The position numbers and the translations under genes are program-made. Below, in pieces: positions 1 to 7,069 of a stretch of DNA of 64,000 bases. This stretch comes from Bacteroidota bacterium (GTDB lineage: Bacteria > Bacteroidota > Bacteroidia > Chitinophagales > Chitinophagaceae), in contig JAFEAE010000023.1 in the NCBI GenBank assembly GCA_018266575.1, positions 496,001 through 560,000 of the forward strand, written 5' to 3'. The notes below the pieces were generated by a model. That model was not told the DNA's origin and searched no databases. It saw only the letters and a list, made by a program, of their open reading frames with translations. How positions within the stretch are numbered: the first letter of the stretch is position 1; each line of letters starts with the position of its first letter.

Positions 1-150
1 GAAGACGAGCAGGATGAGATCATTGATTATTTTAAAGGTTGCGAAACCAGCAGCCTGCAGGTGGCACAGCAGGAACTGAACGATGGCAATTACACCTGGG
101 AGCAACTCAAGATCATGCGCATCAAGTTTTTGAGCGAATATGGTAATTAA
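1..150 (+). CDS. C-terminal end of an unrecognised protein (5' end outside window)
   Basis: An open frame runs from the first base to a TAA at 148-150 and gives 49 residues ending in FLSEYGN. The fragment is acidic at its start and looks helical, and its codon use is ordinary. The gene begins left of the window. I do not recognise the family from this tail. It lies upstream of the tRNA-Phe gene in the same direction and belongs to the chromosome, not to the integrated element. Confidence 0.6.
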   Translation, partial: EDEQDEIIDYFKGCETSSLQVAQQELNDGNYTWEQLKIMRIKFLSEYGN

Positions 151-200
151 AATAAGGTTTAGGGAACACGGCGAAAGGTTTAAGGAAACAGTGAAGATTA

Positions 201-233
201 TTTGGAATTTTTGAAAGTAAAAGGCTATTTTTG
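201..233 (+). promoter_or_regulatory. Bacteroidota-type promoter for tRNA-Phe
   Basis: TATTTTTG at 226-233 matches the Bacteroidota -7 consensus TAnnTTTG, and a TTTG at 201-204 lies 21 bases upstream as a possible -33 box. Transcription would start near 238, about 50 bases before the tRNA. The tRNA-Arg gene at the other end of the window has the same TATTTTTG box. Confidence 0.6.
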
Positions 234-286
234 CTGCCCGATTAGGAATACCTTATGCCTTTAGCCTAAGACCAGATTCCTTAAAA

Positions 287-359
287 GGTGCGGTAGCTCA
301 GTCGGTAGAGCAAAGGACTGAAAATCCTTGTGTCGGCGGTTCGATCCCGCCCCACACCA
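287..359 (+). tRNA. tRNA-Phe (GAA), left copy
   Basis: The 73-base cloverleaf has acceptor GGTGCGG/CCACACC, a TAGCTCAGTCGG D-region, an anticodon stem AGGAC/..TCCT with GAA at 320-322, T-arm GGCGG-TTCGATC-CCGCC, and discriminator A. CCA is not encoded. The acceptor has a C5-A68 mismatch, also present in the right copy. This copy has the upstream TATTTTTG promoter, so it is probably the one expressed from the native promoter. Confidence 0.95.
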
Positions 360-361
360 CA
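287..361 (+). repeat. Left attachment repeat (whole tRNA-Phe, 75 bp)
   Basis: Bases 287-361 are identical to 8741-8815. The flanks differ immediately outside: TTAAAA versus ACCCTTT on the left, and A versus G on the right. The repeat covers the complete tRNA plus two bases, unlike the partial 3'-end duplications left by many tRNA integrases. Confidence 0.85.
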
Positions 362-369
362 AGAAAGTG

Positions 370-394
370 ACTCAGATTTTTCTGAGTTTTTTTG
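370..394 (+). terminator. Rho-independent terminator after left tRNA-Phe
   Basis: ACTCAGA (370-376), a TTTT loop and TCTGAGT (381-387) are followed by a T run and TTTGTTT. The sequence lies on the element side of the repeat, so it came with the element and ends the tRNA transcript. Confidence 0.75.
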
Positions 395-509
395 TTTAAA
401 CCCTTGCTGGCAAATGGTTTTATTGAATTGAATACTTCAGAGAACGTCAAACAATTGTCTGGTTTGTAATTTTAATTTTCGTTACGAAGATAAAAAATTA
501 TATATCGAT

Positions 510-527
510 TGACGCAGTTACTGACGC
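510..527 (+). repeat. Paired TGACGC direct repeats, left end of the element
   Basis: TGACGC occurs at 510-515 and 522-527, start-to-start distance 12 bases, in the same orientation. The same pair with the same spacing is found at the right end (8690-8707), and the palindromic operator at 6398-6421 contains the same TGACGC core. Arm-type binding sites for the integrase or a directionality factor are the likely role, by analogy with tyrosine-integrase elements. Confidence 0.5.
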
Positions 528-578
528 AAACAAAAAAATTATTTCAGCCGGTACCACCTCTACAGATAGCTTTACTTT

Positions 579-1322
579 ATGACACGCTGGATTTATATAT
601 GCACGTCTTTGGCAAAAAATTTTGCTACACTTGGATTAGGCGGATATTATACCAAAACCCACATAGCTCAGTGCTGGATTTCTTTATATGATTTTCGACC
701 TGAAAATTATTCCGATGAAAATATAATGCCACACGAAAGTCTAAGAGCTATGTTCAATTGCTTTATGACCTTAGCAAATTTGAAGAATCAAACTGAGGAA
801 GAAAAGGCAAGGAACATCTTACTGCTTTTAAAAACGATTACTGGAGGATATAAGCAAGAATTCATTGAAGAAGTTTTTAAAGATGCAGGTTATGTAGGAG
901 AAGTTCCGAAACTATTAAGCCCTGATCGCATTAAAGCGGACAACATGTTTCACTCTGAAGTAGAAAAACACGCAAGGAAATATTTTGCACAAGGACATTT
1001 TTCAAATTGTGTCAATGAAGTTTGTAAAGCATTTAATAAAGCAGTTCAGGTGAAATCCGGCAGTACAAAAGATGGTCAAGATTTAATGTTTACTGTTTTT
1101 GGTAAAGACGGAAATCTTAGAATCAATGAATACAAAACTGAAAGTGAGATCAACGAACAAGAAGGATATAAATTCTTAGCAGGGGGATTGATGCGGGGTT
1201 TTAGAAATCCGACAGCGCATGAGACTTCAAGTGCGTGGATGTATTCAGAACAAGATTGTGTAGCAATTTTATCATTAGCATCTTTTCTCTTTAGAGGACT
1301 TGACAAATCCAATAGAGTTTAG
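579..1322 (+). CDS. HEPN-type protein resembling the TIGR02391 (Ymh) family
   Basis: The 247-residue protein has a C-terminal half resembling the TIGR02391/Ymh family: a YFAQGHFSNCVNEVCKAFN helix, a G-Q-D-L-M segment, then EGYKFLAGGLMRGFRNPTAH. R209-NPTA-H214 fits the R-x4-H active-site motif of HEPN ribonucleases, a fold common in toxins and phage-defence proteins. RNA cleavage is inferred from that motif only. The first 49 residues look less protein-like than the rest, and an in-frame ATG at 726 is an alternative start. The gene is bracketed by GGTACCGG sites 24 bases before its start and 23 bases after its stop, like a cassette. Confidence 0.6.
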   Translation: MTRWIYICTSLAKNFATLGLGGYYTKTHIAQCWISLYDFRPENYSDENIMPHESLRAMFNCFMTLANLKNQTEEEKARNILLLLKTITGGYKQEFIEEVFKDAGYVGEVPKLLSPDRIKADNMFHSEVEKHARKYFAQGHFSNCVNEVCKAFNKAVQVKSGSTKDGQDLMFTVFGKDGNLRINEYKTESEINEQEGYKFLAGGLMRGFRNPTAHETSSAWMYSEQDCVAILSLASFLFRGLDKSNRV

Positions 1323-1502
1323 CTATATCGTGATGAATCGGCTACCGGTACCAAAAGATGAACGCAACTCTGTATTTACTCTATGTTTACTTATACTCAT
1401 AACATATTTATTATTAGCTATTTAGCAAATATAAAAATACACATAAGCGTGAACAATATGGGGAATAAGTCAGCAATATTGTTCACGAAAACGTAAACTT
1501 TT

Positions 1503-2024
1503 ATGCCGATAAAGAACGACAAAACATTACGAATATTAACTGATTTATGGAAAGCAACATCTGATGCAAGTATTACAGTAAACAATTACAACACTAAGTT
1601 TACTAAAAGCCACTTTGAACGTTTACTTACACATTATAAACAGTCCATAATACCGCAAGACTTTGTCATTATAGAATCAGGGTTGTTTACCACCTTAGAA
1701 AAACGAGAAAGAGATACTGTGTGTCGTATTATTGCAGAATTGAAATTCAACAATGCGTTGTGGTATTTTGATCACAGGCTAAATACAAAAGATGCTGAGG
1801 CTATTAGCGCTTTGAGAGAGAAAAATATTTTATTCAAAACAGATACTACAAGAGTTCATCTTGTCAATCCATTAAAAATACGTCGTGGTAAACCAGAAAA
1901 TGTTGTGGTTGCTACAACTCTATTGGTCGATAATGCTGCCGAAATTTCCTCAGAACTAATAAGAGATTTGACCCCCCCAAATCAGGCTAAAATCAATGCT
2001 TTTTATGATTTGTTAGGAGATTGA
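1503..2024 (+). CDS. Unrecognised 173-residue protein of the element
   Basis: The ATG-initiated frame gives a soluble, lysine- and asparagine-rich protein without signal peptide or membrane segment. The part around residues 50-105 (FVIIESGLFTTLEKRERDTV, then ELKFNNALWYFDHRL) suggests a mixed alpha/beta or winged-helix fold, but I recognise no family. It sits between the HEPN cassette and the NTPase module and points the same way. A replication or regulatory role would fit its position, but nothing in the sequence proves it. Confidence 0.55.
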   Translation: MPIKNDKTLRILTDLWKATSDASITVNNYNTKFTKSHFERLLTHYKQSIIPQDFVIIESGLFTTLEKRERDTVCRIIAELKFNNALWYFDHRLNTKDAEAISALREKNILFKTDTTRVHLVNPLKIRRGKPENVVVATTLLVDNAAEISSELIRDLTPPNQAKINAFYDLLGD

Positions 2025-2354
2025 AGGTCGAAAGTATCTAACAGCTAATCCTCATAAGCATTAATAGGCGATTTTTCTTTCTTGAATGTTTGTTTAGGAA
2101 GCACCATTATTCTATAGGTCAAGTGATGCCTACTTTGTACACTGATTAGGTGCGCCATTTCGTGCGAAAATTTTAGAATATTCCCTAATGAACAGAACTT
2201 TAGAAGATTTTTTCACACAATGCCTTCATAAACAAAAAAAATTTCACAAGTTTCTCGACTTTTTTATAGCAAAGACACATTACCACTTCCTGTTACCCTC
2301 CCCGCCTCAATTTGACGGTTGACAATGACCGTCACAATTAAAAACTAAAAAATC
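2025..2354. other. Non-coding stretch with inverted repeat (possible operator or origin)
   Basis: This 330-base AT-rich stretch holds no convincing gene. Just before the 2355 gene there is an inverted repeat TGACGGT (2313-2319) / ACCGTCA (2328-2334) with 8 bases between the arms. Its TGACG half resembles the TGACGC sites elsewhere in the element. It may be an operator for the NTPase operon or part of a replication or transfer origin. The sequence does not decide between these. Confidence 0.45.
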
Positions 2355-2696
2355 ATGGTCAGAATTATTGATTACAAGATTTCAGAAAACAGTGAAGGAA
2401 AAGAGTTTTTATTACTTAAGTTAGAAGGAGGTGTCGAAGCGATTCAATCTCAAAAGACAGGTCAATTTTATCTTACAGCAAAGACTTGTTTTATTCCAAG
2501 CACCTTTAGTGAGGCTTCTGCCAAGTCTTTAATAGGGACAACTATATCTGGAAGAGTTGTTCGTGAGGATTGTGAACCATATGAATATACTATTAAAGAA
2601 ACAGGTGAAGTTATTATGTTGGCACACAGCTACAGGTACCGACAAGAGCAAGAATCTTCAGAGCCTGTAGCGATGATCGACAGAGTAGATTTTTAA
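2355..2696 (+). CDS. Unrecognised 113-residue protein, first gene of the NTPase operon
   Basis: The protein is beta-rich, with short strands such as FLLLKLEGGVEAIQ and GRVVREDCEPYEYTI, and ends in an acidic tail. It has no signal peptide. The small size, beta content and place directly upstream of a Sak4-like NTPase would suit a single-strand-binding or recombination accessory protein, but I see no diagnostic motif, so function is unassigned. It is 76 bases upstream of the NTPase gene in the same direction and probably cotranscribed. Confidence 0.55.
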   Translation: MVRIIDYKISENSEGKEFLLLKLEGGVEAIQSQKTGQFYLTAKTCFIPSTFSEASAKSLIGTTISGRVVREDCEPYEYTIKETGEVIMLAHSYRYRQEQESSEPVAMIDRVDF

Positions 2697-2772
2697 TTGG
2701 CAAAGTTTATTTCTAATTAATAGATGGCAGTCGTTTAGGCTGCCATTTTCATTTCAACTAAAACTTTAATAC

Positions 2773-3657
2773 ATGCAACTTCAAAAAGCATCTAAGAAAA
2801 AGGCAAAAATAAAAATGGCTATGCAAGGGCCAAGTGGTTCAGGAAAAACAATGTCATCATTGCTTTTAGCTTATGGTTTGTGCGGAGACTGGAGTAAGAT
2901 CGCAATAATTGACACAGAAAATAATAGTGCCAGTCTATATGCTGATATTGGGTGTTATAATATCATTGAATTAGCCCCACCATTTAGTCCTGAAAAATAC
3001 ATTGAAGCAATTCAACTATGTGAAAAGGAAGATATCGAAGTAATTATAATCGATAGTATCTCACATGAATGGGAAGGAAGTGGTGGCATTATTAATATTC
3101 ACTCCAACATGGTAGGAAATAGTTTTACCAACTGGGCTAAACTAACGCCAAGGCATAACCTATTTGTTCAAACTATTCTTCAATCTAAAGCTCACGTCAT
3201 TTGCACAATTAGAGTTAAACAAGACTACATATTGGTAGAAAGGAATGGAAAGCAAGTGCCCGAAAAGGTTGGACTAAAGGGAATAACTCGAGACGGAATA
3301 GATTATGAGTTTACGATCGTTTTTGACATTGATATGAAACATACTGCTATTGCATCAAAAGACCGGACTTCTCTTTTCATAGGTAAACCACATCAATTAA
3401 TTACATCTCAATTAGGAAAAGCGATACTTGATTGGTGTAATTCTGGCTCAGACTTCACTGTTGATGATATATCGGTTAAAATAAGTAAGACAAATAGCAT
3501 TCAAGAGTTACTATCAATATATCACATGTTTCCTCAATTCAAAGAGGTTTTGAAAAACGAGTACGAATCACAGAAACGAAATCTACTAATGAATCGACAA
3601 ACAACAAATCAATTACAGAACCAAAAACTATCATCTAATGGAGCAATTACTAATTGA
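2773..3657 (+). CDS. RecA-fold P-loop NTPase, phage Sak4-like (AAA_24 type)
   Basis: The protein has 294 residues. Walker A is GPSGSGKT at residues 19-26 and Walker B is VIIIDSISHEW with D94. The DSISHEW pattern and the order of motifs match phage and mobile-element NTPases of the Sak4/AAA_24 group, which assist single-strand annealing recombination or replication. The C-terminal quarter is asparagine- and glutamine-rich and probably disordered. The 3' end overlaps the next gene by 20 bases, which suggests translational coupling. This gene and its neighbours most likely handle the DNA of the excised element. Confidence 0.75.
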   Translation: MQLQKASKKKAKIKMAMQGPSGSGKTMSSLLLAYGLCGDWSKIAIIDTENNSASLYADIGCYNIIELAPPFSPEKYIEAIQLCEKEDIEVIIIDSISHEWEGSGGIINIHSNMVGNSFTNWAKLTPRHNLFVQTILQSKAHVICTIRVKQDYILVERNGKQVPEKVGLKGITRDGIDYEFTIVFDIDMKHTAIASKDRTSLFIGKPHQLITSQLGKAILDWCNSGSDFTVDDISVKISKTNSIQELLSIYHMFPQFKEVLKNEYESQKRNLLMNRQTTNQLQNQKLSSNGAITN

Positions 3658-4627
3658 ACATTCTCATAATACTCAACAAAGCAGTTTACATTTAAACGAA
3701 GAGTTTATCGAAAGTCAGGTATTTATTGATGCGAACACAGTTCAGAGTACTCTACATGAGATCAAAGGAAGTCATATAATACCTGTTTTCGTAAAAGACA
3801 ATGAAACAGCAATCAGTCACGCCGAATTCATTGAAGCGACAAATGATGTAGTTAATAGCATTTACACACATGAGATAATTAAACCACCTCAAATTCGATT
3901 ATCTCATCCAATCAAGGGACGGGTACCGGAAGCAAGAAGCAAACCTGCATGTGAACTCACAGAAAAAGAGAAGACACTCTATTATGAGCGAATGATGTTT
4001 ATAATAGAAATCCCTTCGATCAAAGATAATATCGATGGTAGCGAGTTGTCACTAACGATAGGTGGAGTAAAAGCATATAGCCTCGATAATTTGTATGCTA
4101 AGAAAGGAACTGATGAACACTTCAAGCTGTTCATTGGATTCAAAAATAAAGTTTGTACAAATCTCTGTATTTGGACAGATGGATACATAGGTGATCTTAA
4201 AGTCAAGTCAATTGGACAACTCAAAGCTTGCATGTATTCTCTGATAGAAAGTTATAATGCGAACTTCCATCTGTTTGGATTAAGAACCTTAGCGAAGTAT
4301 TCACTTACGGAGAGCCAGTTCGTTTCTTTGATCGGAAGAACAAGACTATATCAGTATTTGCCTTCAGTTGAGAGAAGGGGAATTCCTCAGTTGTTATTTG
4401 GAGATAATCAACTTGCTGTTATATGCAAAGACTACTATAAAAATTCATCTTTTTGCAGGAACGTTGATGGGAGTATAAACTTGTGGAAGCTGTTCAATCT
4501 GTTTACAGAAGCAAACAAAAGCAGTTACATAGATAGCTTTCTGGATAGATCAGTTAATGCTTTCTCATTCGTTGAGAATATCAAATCAGCTTTAGATGGA
4601 AAGCAATTTAATTGGTATCTGAGTTGA
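3638..4627 (+). CDS. DUF3871-like protein of Bacteroidota mobile elements
   Basis: The 329-residue soluble protein starts inside the preceding NTPase gene. Its C-terminal two thirds (IGGVKAYSLDNLY, FGLRTLAKYSLTESQFVSLIGR, LPQLLFGDNQLAVICKDYY-like block, NLWKLFNLFTEANKSSYIDSF) resemble the DUF3871 family, which I know from Bacteroidota integrative elements. The function of that family is unknown. Being coupled to a Sak4-like NTPase suggests a role in element DNA metabolism. One GGTACCGG site falls in the coding sequence at 3922. The family call is from memory of the pattern and should be confirmed by profile search. Confidence 0.6.
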   Translation: MEQLLIEHSHNTQQSSLHLNEEFIESQVFIDANTVQSTLHEIKGSHIIPVFVKDNETAISHAEFIEATNDVVNSIYTHEIIKPPQIRLSHPIKGRVPEARSKPACELTEKEKTLYYERMMFIIEIPSIKDNIDGSELSLTIGGVKAYSLDNLYAKKGTDEHFKLFIGFKNKVCTNLCIWTDGYIGDLKVKSIGQLKACMYSLIESYNANFHLFGLRTLAKYSLTESQFVSLIGRTRLYQYLPSVERRGIPQLLFGDNQLAVICKDYYKNSSFCRNVDGSINLWKLFNLFTEANKSSYIDSFLDRSVNAFSFVENIKSALDGKQFNWYLS

Positions 4628-4644
4628 CTTTTAAACTATCACGA

Positions 4645-4860
4645 ATGCATGCTTTTTTTCACAACACACAATCTATTCTTGTAGTAAATCAAGCAGGTGA
4701 TCTACGACAATTGTTTACACCTTTTAGGGTTTTGAATCTATCAAATGGAGTATGGGTGTATGTTGAGGAAGTTGGCGTTTCAAAAACAGGGACATTAATG
4801 TTCTTTGTTAATGGGAATGCTTATCCCCATTCTCAATTTGCTATTCAGATTCGATTTTAG
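4645..4860 (+). CDS. Small unrecognised protein, last gene of the NTPase operon
   Basis: I take the ATG at 4645, giving 71 residues; an upstream TTG at 4612 would overlap the preceding gene. The peptide has alternating hydrophobic strands (ILVVNQAGDLRQLF, VWVYVEEVGV, TLMFFVNGNAYP), as in a small beta-barrel. No family is recognised. It follows the DUF3871-like gene closely and ends five bases before a hairpin terminator, so it closes the operon. Confidence 0.5.
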   Translation: MHAFFHNTQSILVVNQAGDLRQLFTPFRVLNLSNGVWVYVEEVGVSKTGTLMFFVNGNAYPHSQFAIQIRF

Positions 4861-4864
4861 TCTT

Positions 4865-4897
4865 AGCCACTCGGCAATATGCTGAGTGGCTTATATA
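4865..4897 (+). terminator. Terminator of the NTPase / DUF3871 operon
   Basis: AGCCACTCGGCA (4865-4876) and TGCTGAGTGGCT (4880-4891) form a 12-bp stem with one G-T pair and a three-base loop. The following TATATAATG is only weakly T-rich. It separates the 2355-4860 block from the gene at 4935. Confidence 0.65.
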
Positions 4898-4921
4898 ATG
4901 GAATACAAGTTACAATAGTGA

Positions 4922-4929
4922 TATTTTTG
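4922..4929 (+). promoter_or_regulatory. -7 box just before the Ntn-like gene (possible leaderless mRNA)
   Basis: TATTTTTG fits TAnnTTTG exactly and ends five bases before the ATG at 4935. With the usual distance, transcription would begin at or within a few bases of the start codon. No clear -33 box is visible. Confidence 0.45.
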
Positions 4930-4934
4930 TACTC

Positions 4935-6068
4935 ATGACTTTAATTGCGAGAACACTAAATCATTTTGCACCAACGATGATAGCAGATATCCTGTTTACT
5001 CAGGAAAATGTTACTCACTCAATAATTCTACCGACCATTGGAATCGATATAACAAAAATGCTTCCTGCAAACAAACCAAAGCCGGTATTTCTCGCGCAAA
5101 AGTTGTACGTATTAAATGACAAACTTTGTATTGCCTTTGCTGGAGTTGCAGATGAAATTATCTCACTGTTAGAAGACTTTCGACCTTTTTGCTCTGCCCC
5201 AGGATTAAACACTGAAAGCCTTTTGAAATTTTTGAGACAATATGACTTCTCTTCTTTTCGAGAGTCTGCGTTTTTTATGATGCTTATAGAAAATGATGCT
5301 GATGGTAAATTAGCTGTACAGGAATTTTCTTACGGCGATTTCTCATCACATGACAATAGATTGTTCGATCAAAGTCAAACAATTGGTACCGGCACGAAAG
5401 ATTTTGAATCCATCACGAATGAAGTAATGAATTTTTTTTCAAGCTTTCAAGACGGTGATATTAGACAAGGCATTGTAAAAAAAGCTTCTCTTATTGCTCG
5501 ACTACTTACAGAGGAGAGATATACCCTTGCATCTTTGTTCAATCAATGGGGAGGAGGTTATGAATTCGCCTTCTTTGATGGAAAGAAAATAATGAAGCTT
5601 GATAATACAGCATACATCTTGCAAACTGGCGATTCTATTGATGGAGAACCTTCGATTCAGCTTCCAATAATGGCTCAATTATATAGGTACAACAATCAAG
5701 AGTTAATCATTACATCTGTTGAAATGCACAATCTTGAACTCGGTAGAGAAGGCGAGTATATCACCATGACTTCAAATATCTTGAAAGTTAGACAATATTT
5801 AATACCTGAATTAAGGAGAGGCGTTTTTGATTTTGAACATCAAGTAAGTAAGGTCACATCATTCGATTCAAATAGTGTTGCAATGGGATTTCTATTACAG
5901 ACATCAAATACAATTTTGAAACCTTCATTCTATTCATATAGTATTGATATTCGAGTAACCTTTTCACCTGACAAGCAATTATTAGTAATATATGTACATG
6001 AGCGTTTGCGAGATTTCATTGCTAATAAGCTAAAGAAAGAGTATCAAGATGAGGTTAACACGAAATAG
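4935..6068 (+). CDS. Candidate proteasome-like Ntn-hydrolase fold protein
   Basis: The protein has 377 residues. The N-terminal ~160 follow the proteasome/HslV beta-subunit pattern: MT start with Thr2 as possible nucleophile, D18 in TMIADILF, K56 in AQKLYVLNDKLCIAFAG, and QTIGTGT at 149-154 where proteasome subunits have an IGSG motif. In that family the threonine exposed by Met removal is catalytic with Asp17, Lys33 and Ser129. Here K56 is farther along than usual, so activity is uncertain. The C-terminal 200 residues are unrecognised. The gene has its own promoter between two hairpin- or motif-bounded blocks, which suggests independent cargo, possibly a defence or toxin protein. Confidence 0.5.
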   Translation: MTLIARTLNHFAPTMIADILFTQENVTHSIILPTIGIDITKMLPANKPKPVFLAQKLYVLNDKLCIAFAGVADEIISLLEDFRPFCSAPGLNTESLLKFLRQYDFSSFRESAFFMMLIENDADGKLAVQEFSYGDFSSHDNRLFDQSQTIGTGTKDFESITNEVMNFFSSFQDGDIRQGIVKKASLIARLLTEERYTLASLFNQWGGGYEFAFFDGKKIMKLDNTAYILQTGDSIDGEPSIQLPIMAQLYRYNNQELIITSVEMHNLELGREGEYITMTSNILKVRQYLIPELRRGVFDFEHQVSKVTSFDSNSVAMGFLLQTSNTILKPSFYSYSIDIRVTFSPDKQLLVIYVHERLRDFIANKLKKEYQDEVNTK

Positions 6069-6136
6069 CTCGCTATACATTCTTAGACGACCGGTACCAG
6101 ATCATGTGAACAGATATGTAGAATAGAGAAAAGTAT

Positions 6137-6373
6137 CTAAAATTTGAAATCAAATAAATCACTTGTAGGAATGTCCAAAGCAGCAGCTAATGTGTACACT
6201 GTACTAATAGTCGTATTTATTACCCCTCTTTCAATCTTGGAAAGCTGACTGTACTCTATCTCCGCCTCTGATGCCAGCTTGCGCATAGATAATCCTTTTT
6301 CTTCTCGCAACTTTCTCAGTTGTTTGCCAAATGCTTTGCAGAATGCTTCATTGTACTTGTAATTCACAAGCAC
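6137..6373 (-). CDS. XRE-family transcriptional regulator
   Basis: This 78-residue single-domain Cro/C1-type helix-turn-helix protein has a recognition region LREEKGLSMRKLASEAEIEYSQLSKIERGVINTT, followed by a helix and the tail DIPTSDLFDF typical of Bacteroidota XRE proteins. The start is GTG at 6373; the ATG at 6381-6383 runs straight into a stop. It is transcribed divergently from the TPR cargo gene, with a perfect 24-bp palindrome between them, its probable own operator. The same TGACGC half-site recurs at both element ends, so it may also influence excision. Confidence 0.85.
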   Translation of the reverse strand: MLVNYKYNEAFCKAFGKQLRKLREEKGLSMRKLASEAEIEYSQLSKIERGVINTTISTVYTLAAALDIPTSDLFDFKF

Positions 6374-6397
6374 AACTTCACATGAAAAACAGAATCT

Positions 6398-6421
6398 ATT
6401 GGCGTCATATATGACGCCAAT
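6398..6421. promoter_or_regulatory. Perfect 24-bp palindromic operator between XRE and TPR genes
   Basis: The sequence reads ATTGGCGTCATA followed exactly by its reverse complement. It lies 25 bases upstream of the XRE GTG and covers the -33 region of a possible TACTATTG -7 box (6426-6433) for the TPR gene. It is placed to autoregulate the XRE gene and control the cargo operon. Confidence 0.7.
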
Positions 6422-6459
6422 GTTGTACTATTGCGTCTCAATAACCATTAAATCGAGGT

Positions 6460-6855
6460 ATGAAAAAAATCAACTTTGTACTTGTACTGCTCTTGATAAG
6501 TCATCTTTGCCATTCACAAACAATAGATGACTACTTCAATGATGGTGTGACAAAACTCAAGCTCAAAAACATTTCAGGAGCTATCAAGGACTTCAATATA
6601 GTATTGCGAATAAATCCTAAGCACGAATTGGCTCTTGTAGATCGTGCTCTATGCTGGATGGGTCAAGGCAAATGGCGAATGGCTATATCTGATTCTGAAA
6701 GAGCTATCAAAATAAACTCTGGTCAAGCAGTAGCTTACTTCATCAGGGGTTGTGCAAAGGGCAACATTCATGAAAACGCTTGTCCCGATTTACATAAAGC
6801 TCTTGATTTAGGATGGGTCGCAGCAGAATCAGCATTACAACAATACTGTAAATAA
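6460..6855 (+). CDS. Exported TPR protein (element cargo)
   Basis: The 131-residue protein has a signal peptide MKKINFVLVLLLISHLCHSQ, then about two tetratricopeptide repeats (residues 30-100, with ISGAIKDFNIVLRINPKHELALVDRA and the matching AISDSERAIKINSGQAVAYFIRGCAKG). Such proteins bind partners in the periplasm or at the outer membrane. It is the first gene of a set with the 57-residue two-TM gene (6865) and the lipoprotein (7070), all under the palindromic operator, so the three products probably act together at the envelope. Confidence 0.75.
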   Translation: MKKINFVLVLLLISHLCHSQTIDDYFNDGVTKLKLKNISGAIKDFNIVLRINPKHELALVDRALCWMGQGKWRMAISDSERAIKINSGQAVAYFIRGCAKGNIHENACPDLHKALDLGWVAAESALQQYCK

Positions 6856-6864
6856 CCTTTAGCT

Positions 6865-7038
6865 ATGGATTCTATCAAATCTCTTGTCGTCTATGCTTTT
6901 TCTATTTGCGTATGTCTTGCTTTGTTGAAGCTTTATGTGTCAGCAGCTGAAAAAAATGACAAGGGTACTAAGATACTTGTTTGGATAATTATTGCGGGTA
7001 TCATTCTTCTTGATATAATCTATGGAAGCAATGATTGA
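6865..7038 (+). CDS. Small two-transmembrane protein, 57 residues
   Basis: An ATG nine bases after the TPR stop opens a frame of 57 codons ending in TGA at 7036-7038. The product has two hydrophobic segments, residues about 7-26 (LVVYAFSICVCLALLKLYV) and 37-53 (ILVWIIIAGIILLDIIY), joined by a charged loop EKNDKG. Both the tight spacing and the clean membrane pattern support a real gene. It belongs with the flanking TPR and lipoprotein genes. Function is unknown; a membrane anchor or holin-like protein would fit. Confidence 0.6.
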   Translation: MDSIKSLVVYAFSICVCLALLKLYVSAAEKNDKGTKILVWIIIAGIILLDIIYGSND

Positions 7039-7069
7039 AGAACATCTGAAAACCAATTACACTATCTAT

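Noticed and set aside
509..691. 60-codon frame at the left end of the tRNA-Phe element
   Set aside because: It overlaps the HEPN gene in another frame and contains the arm repeats and a GGTACCGG site; no protein-like character.
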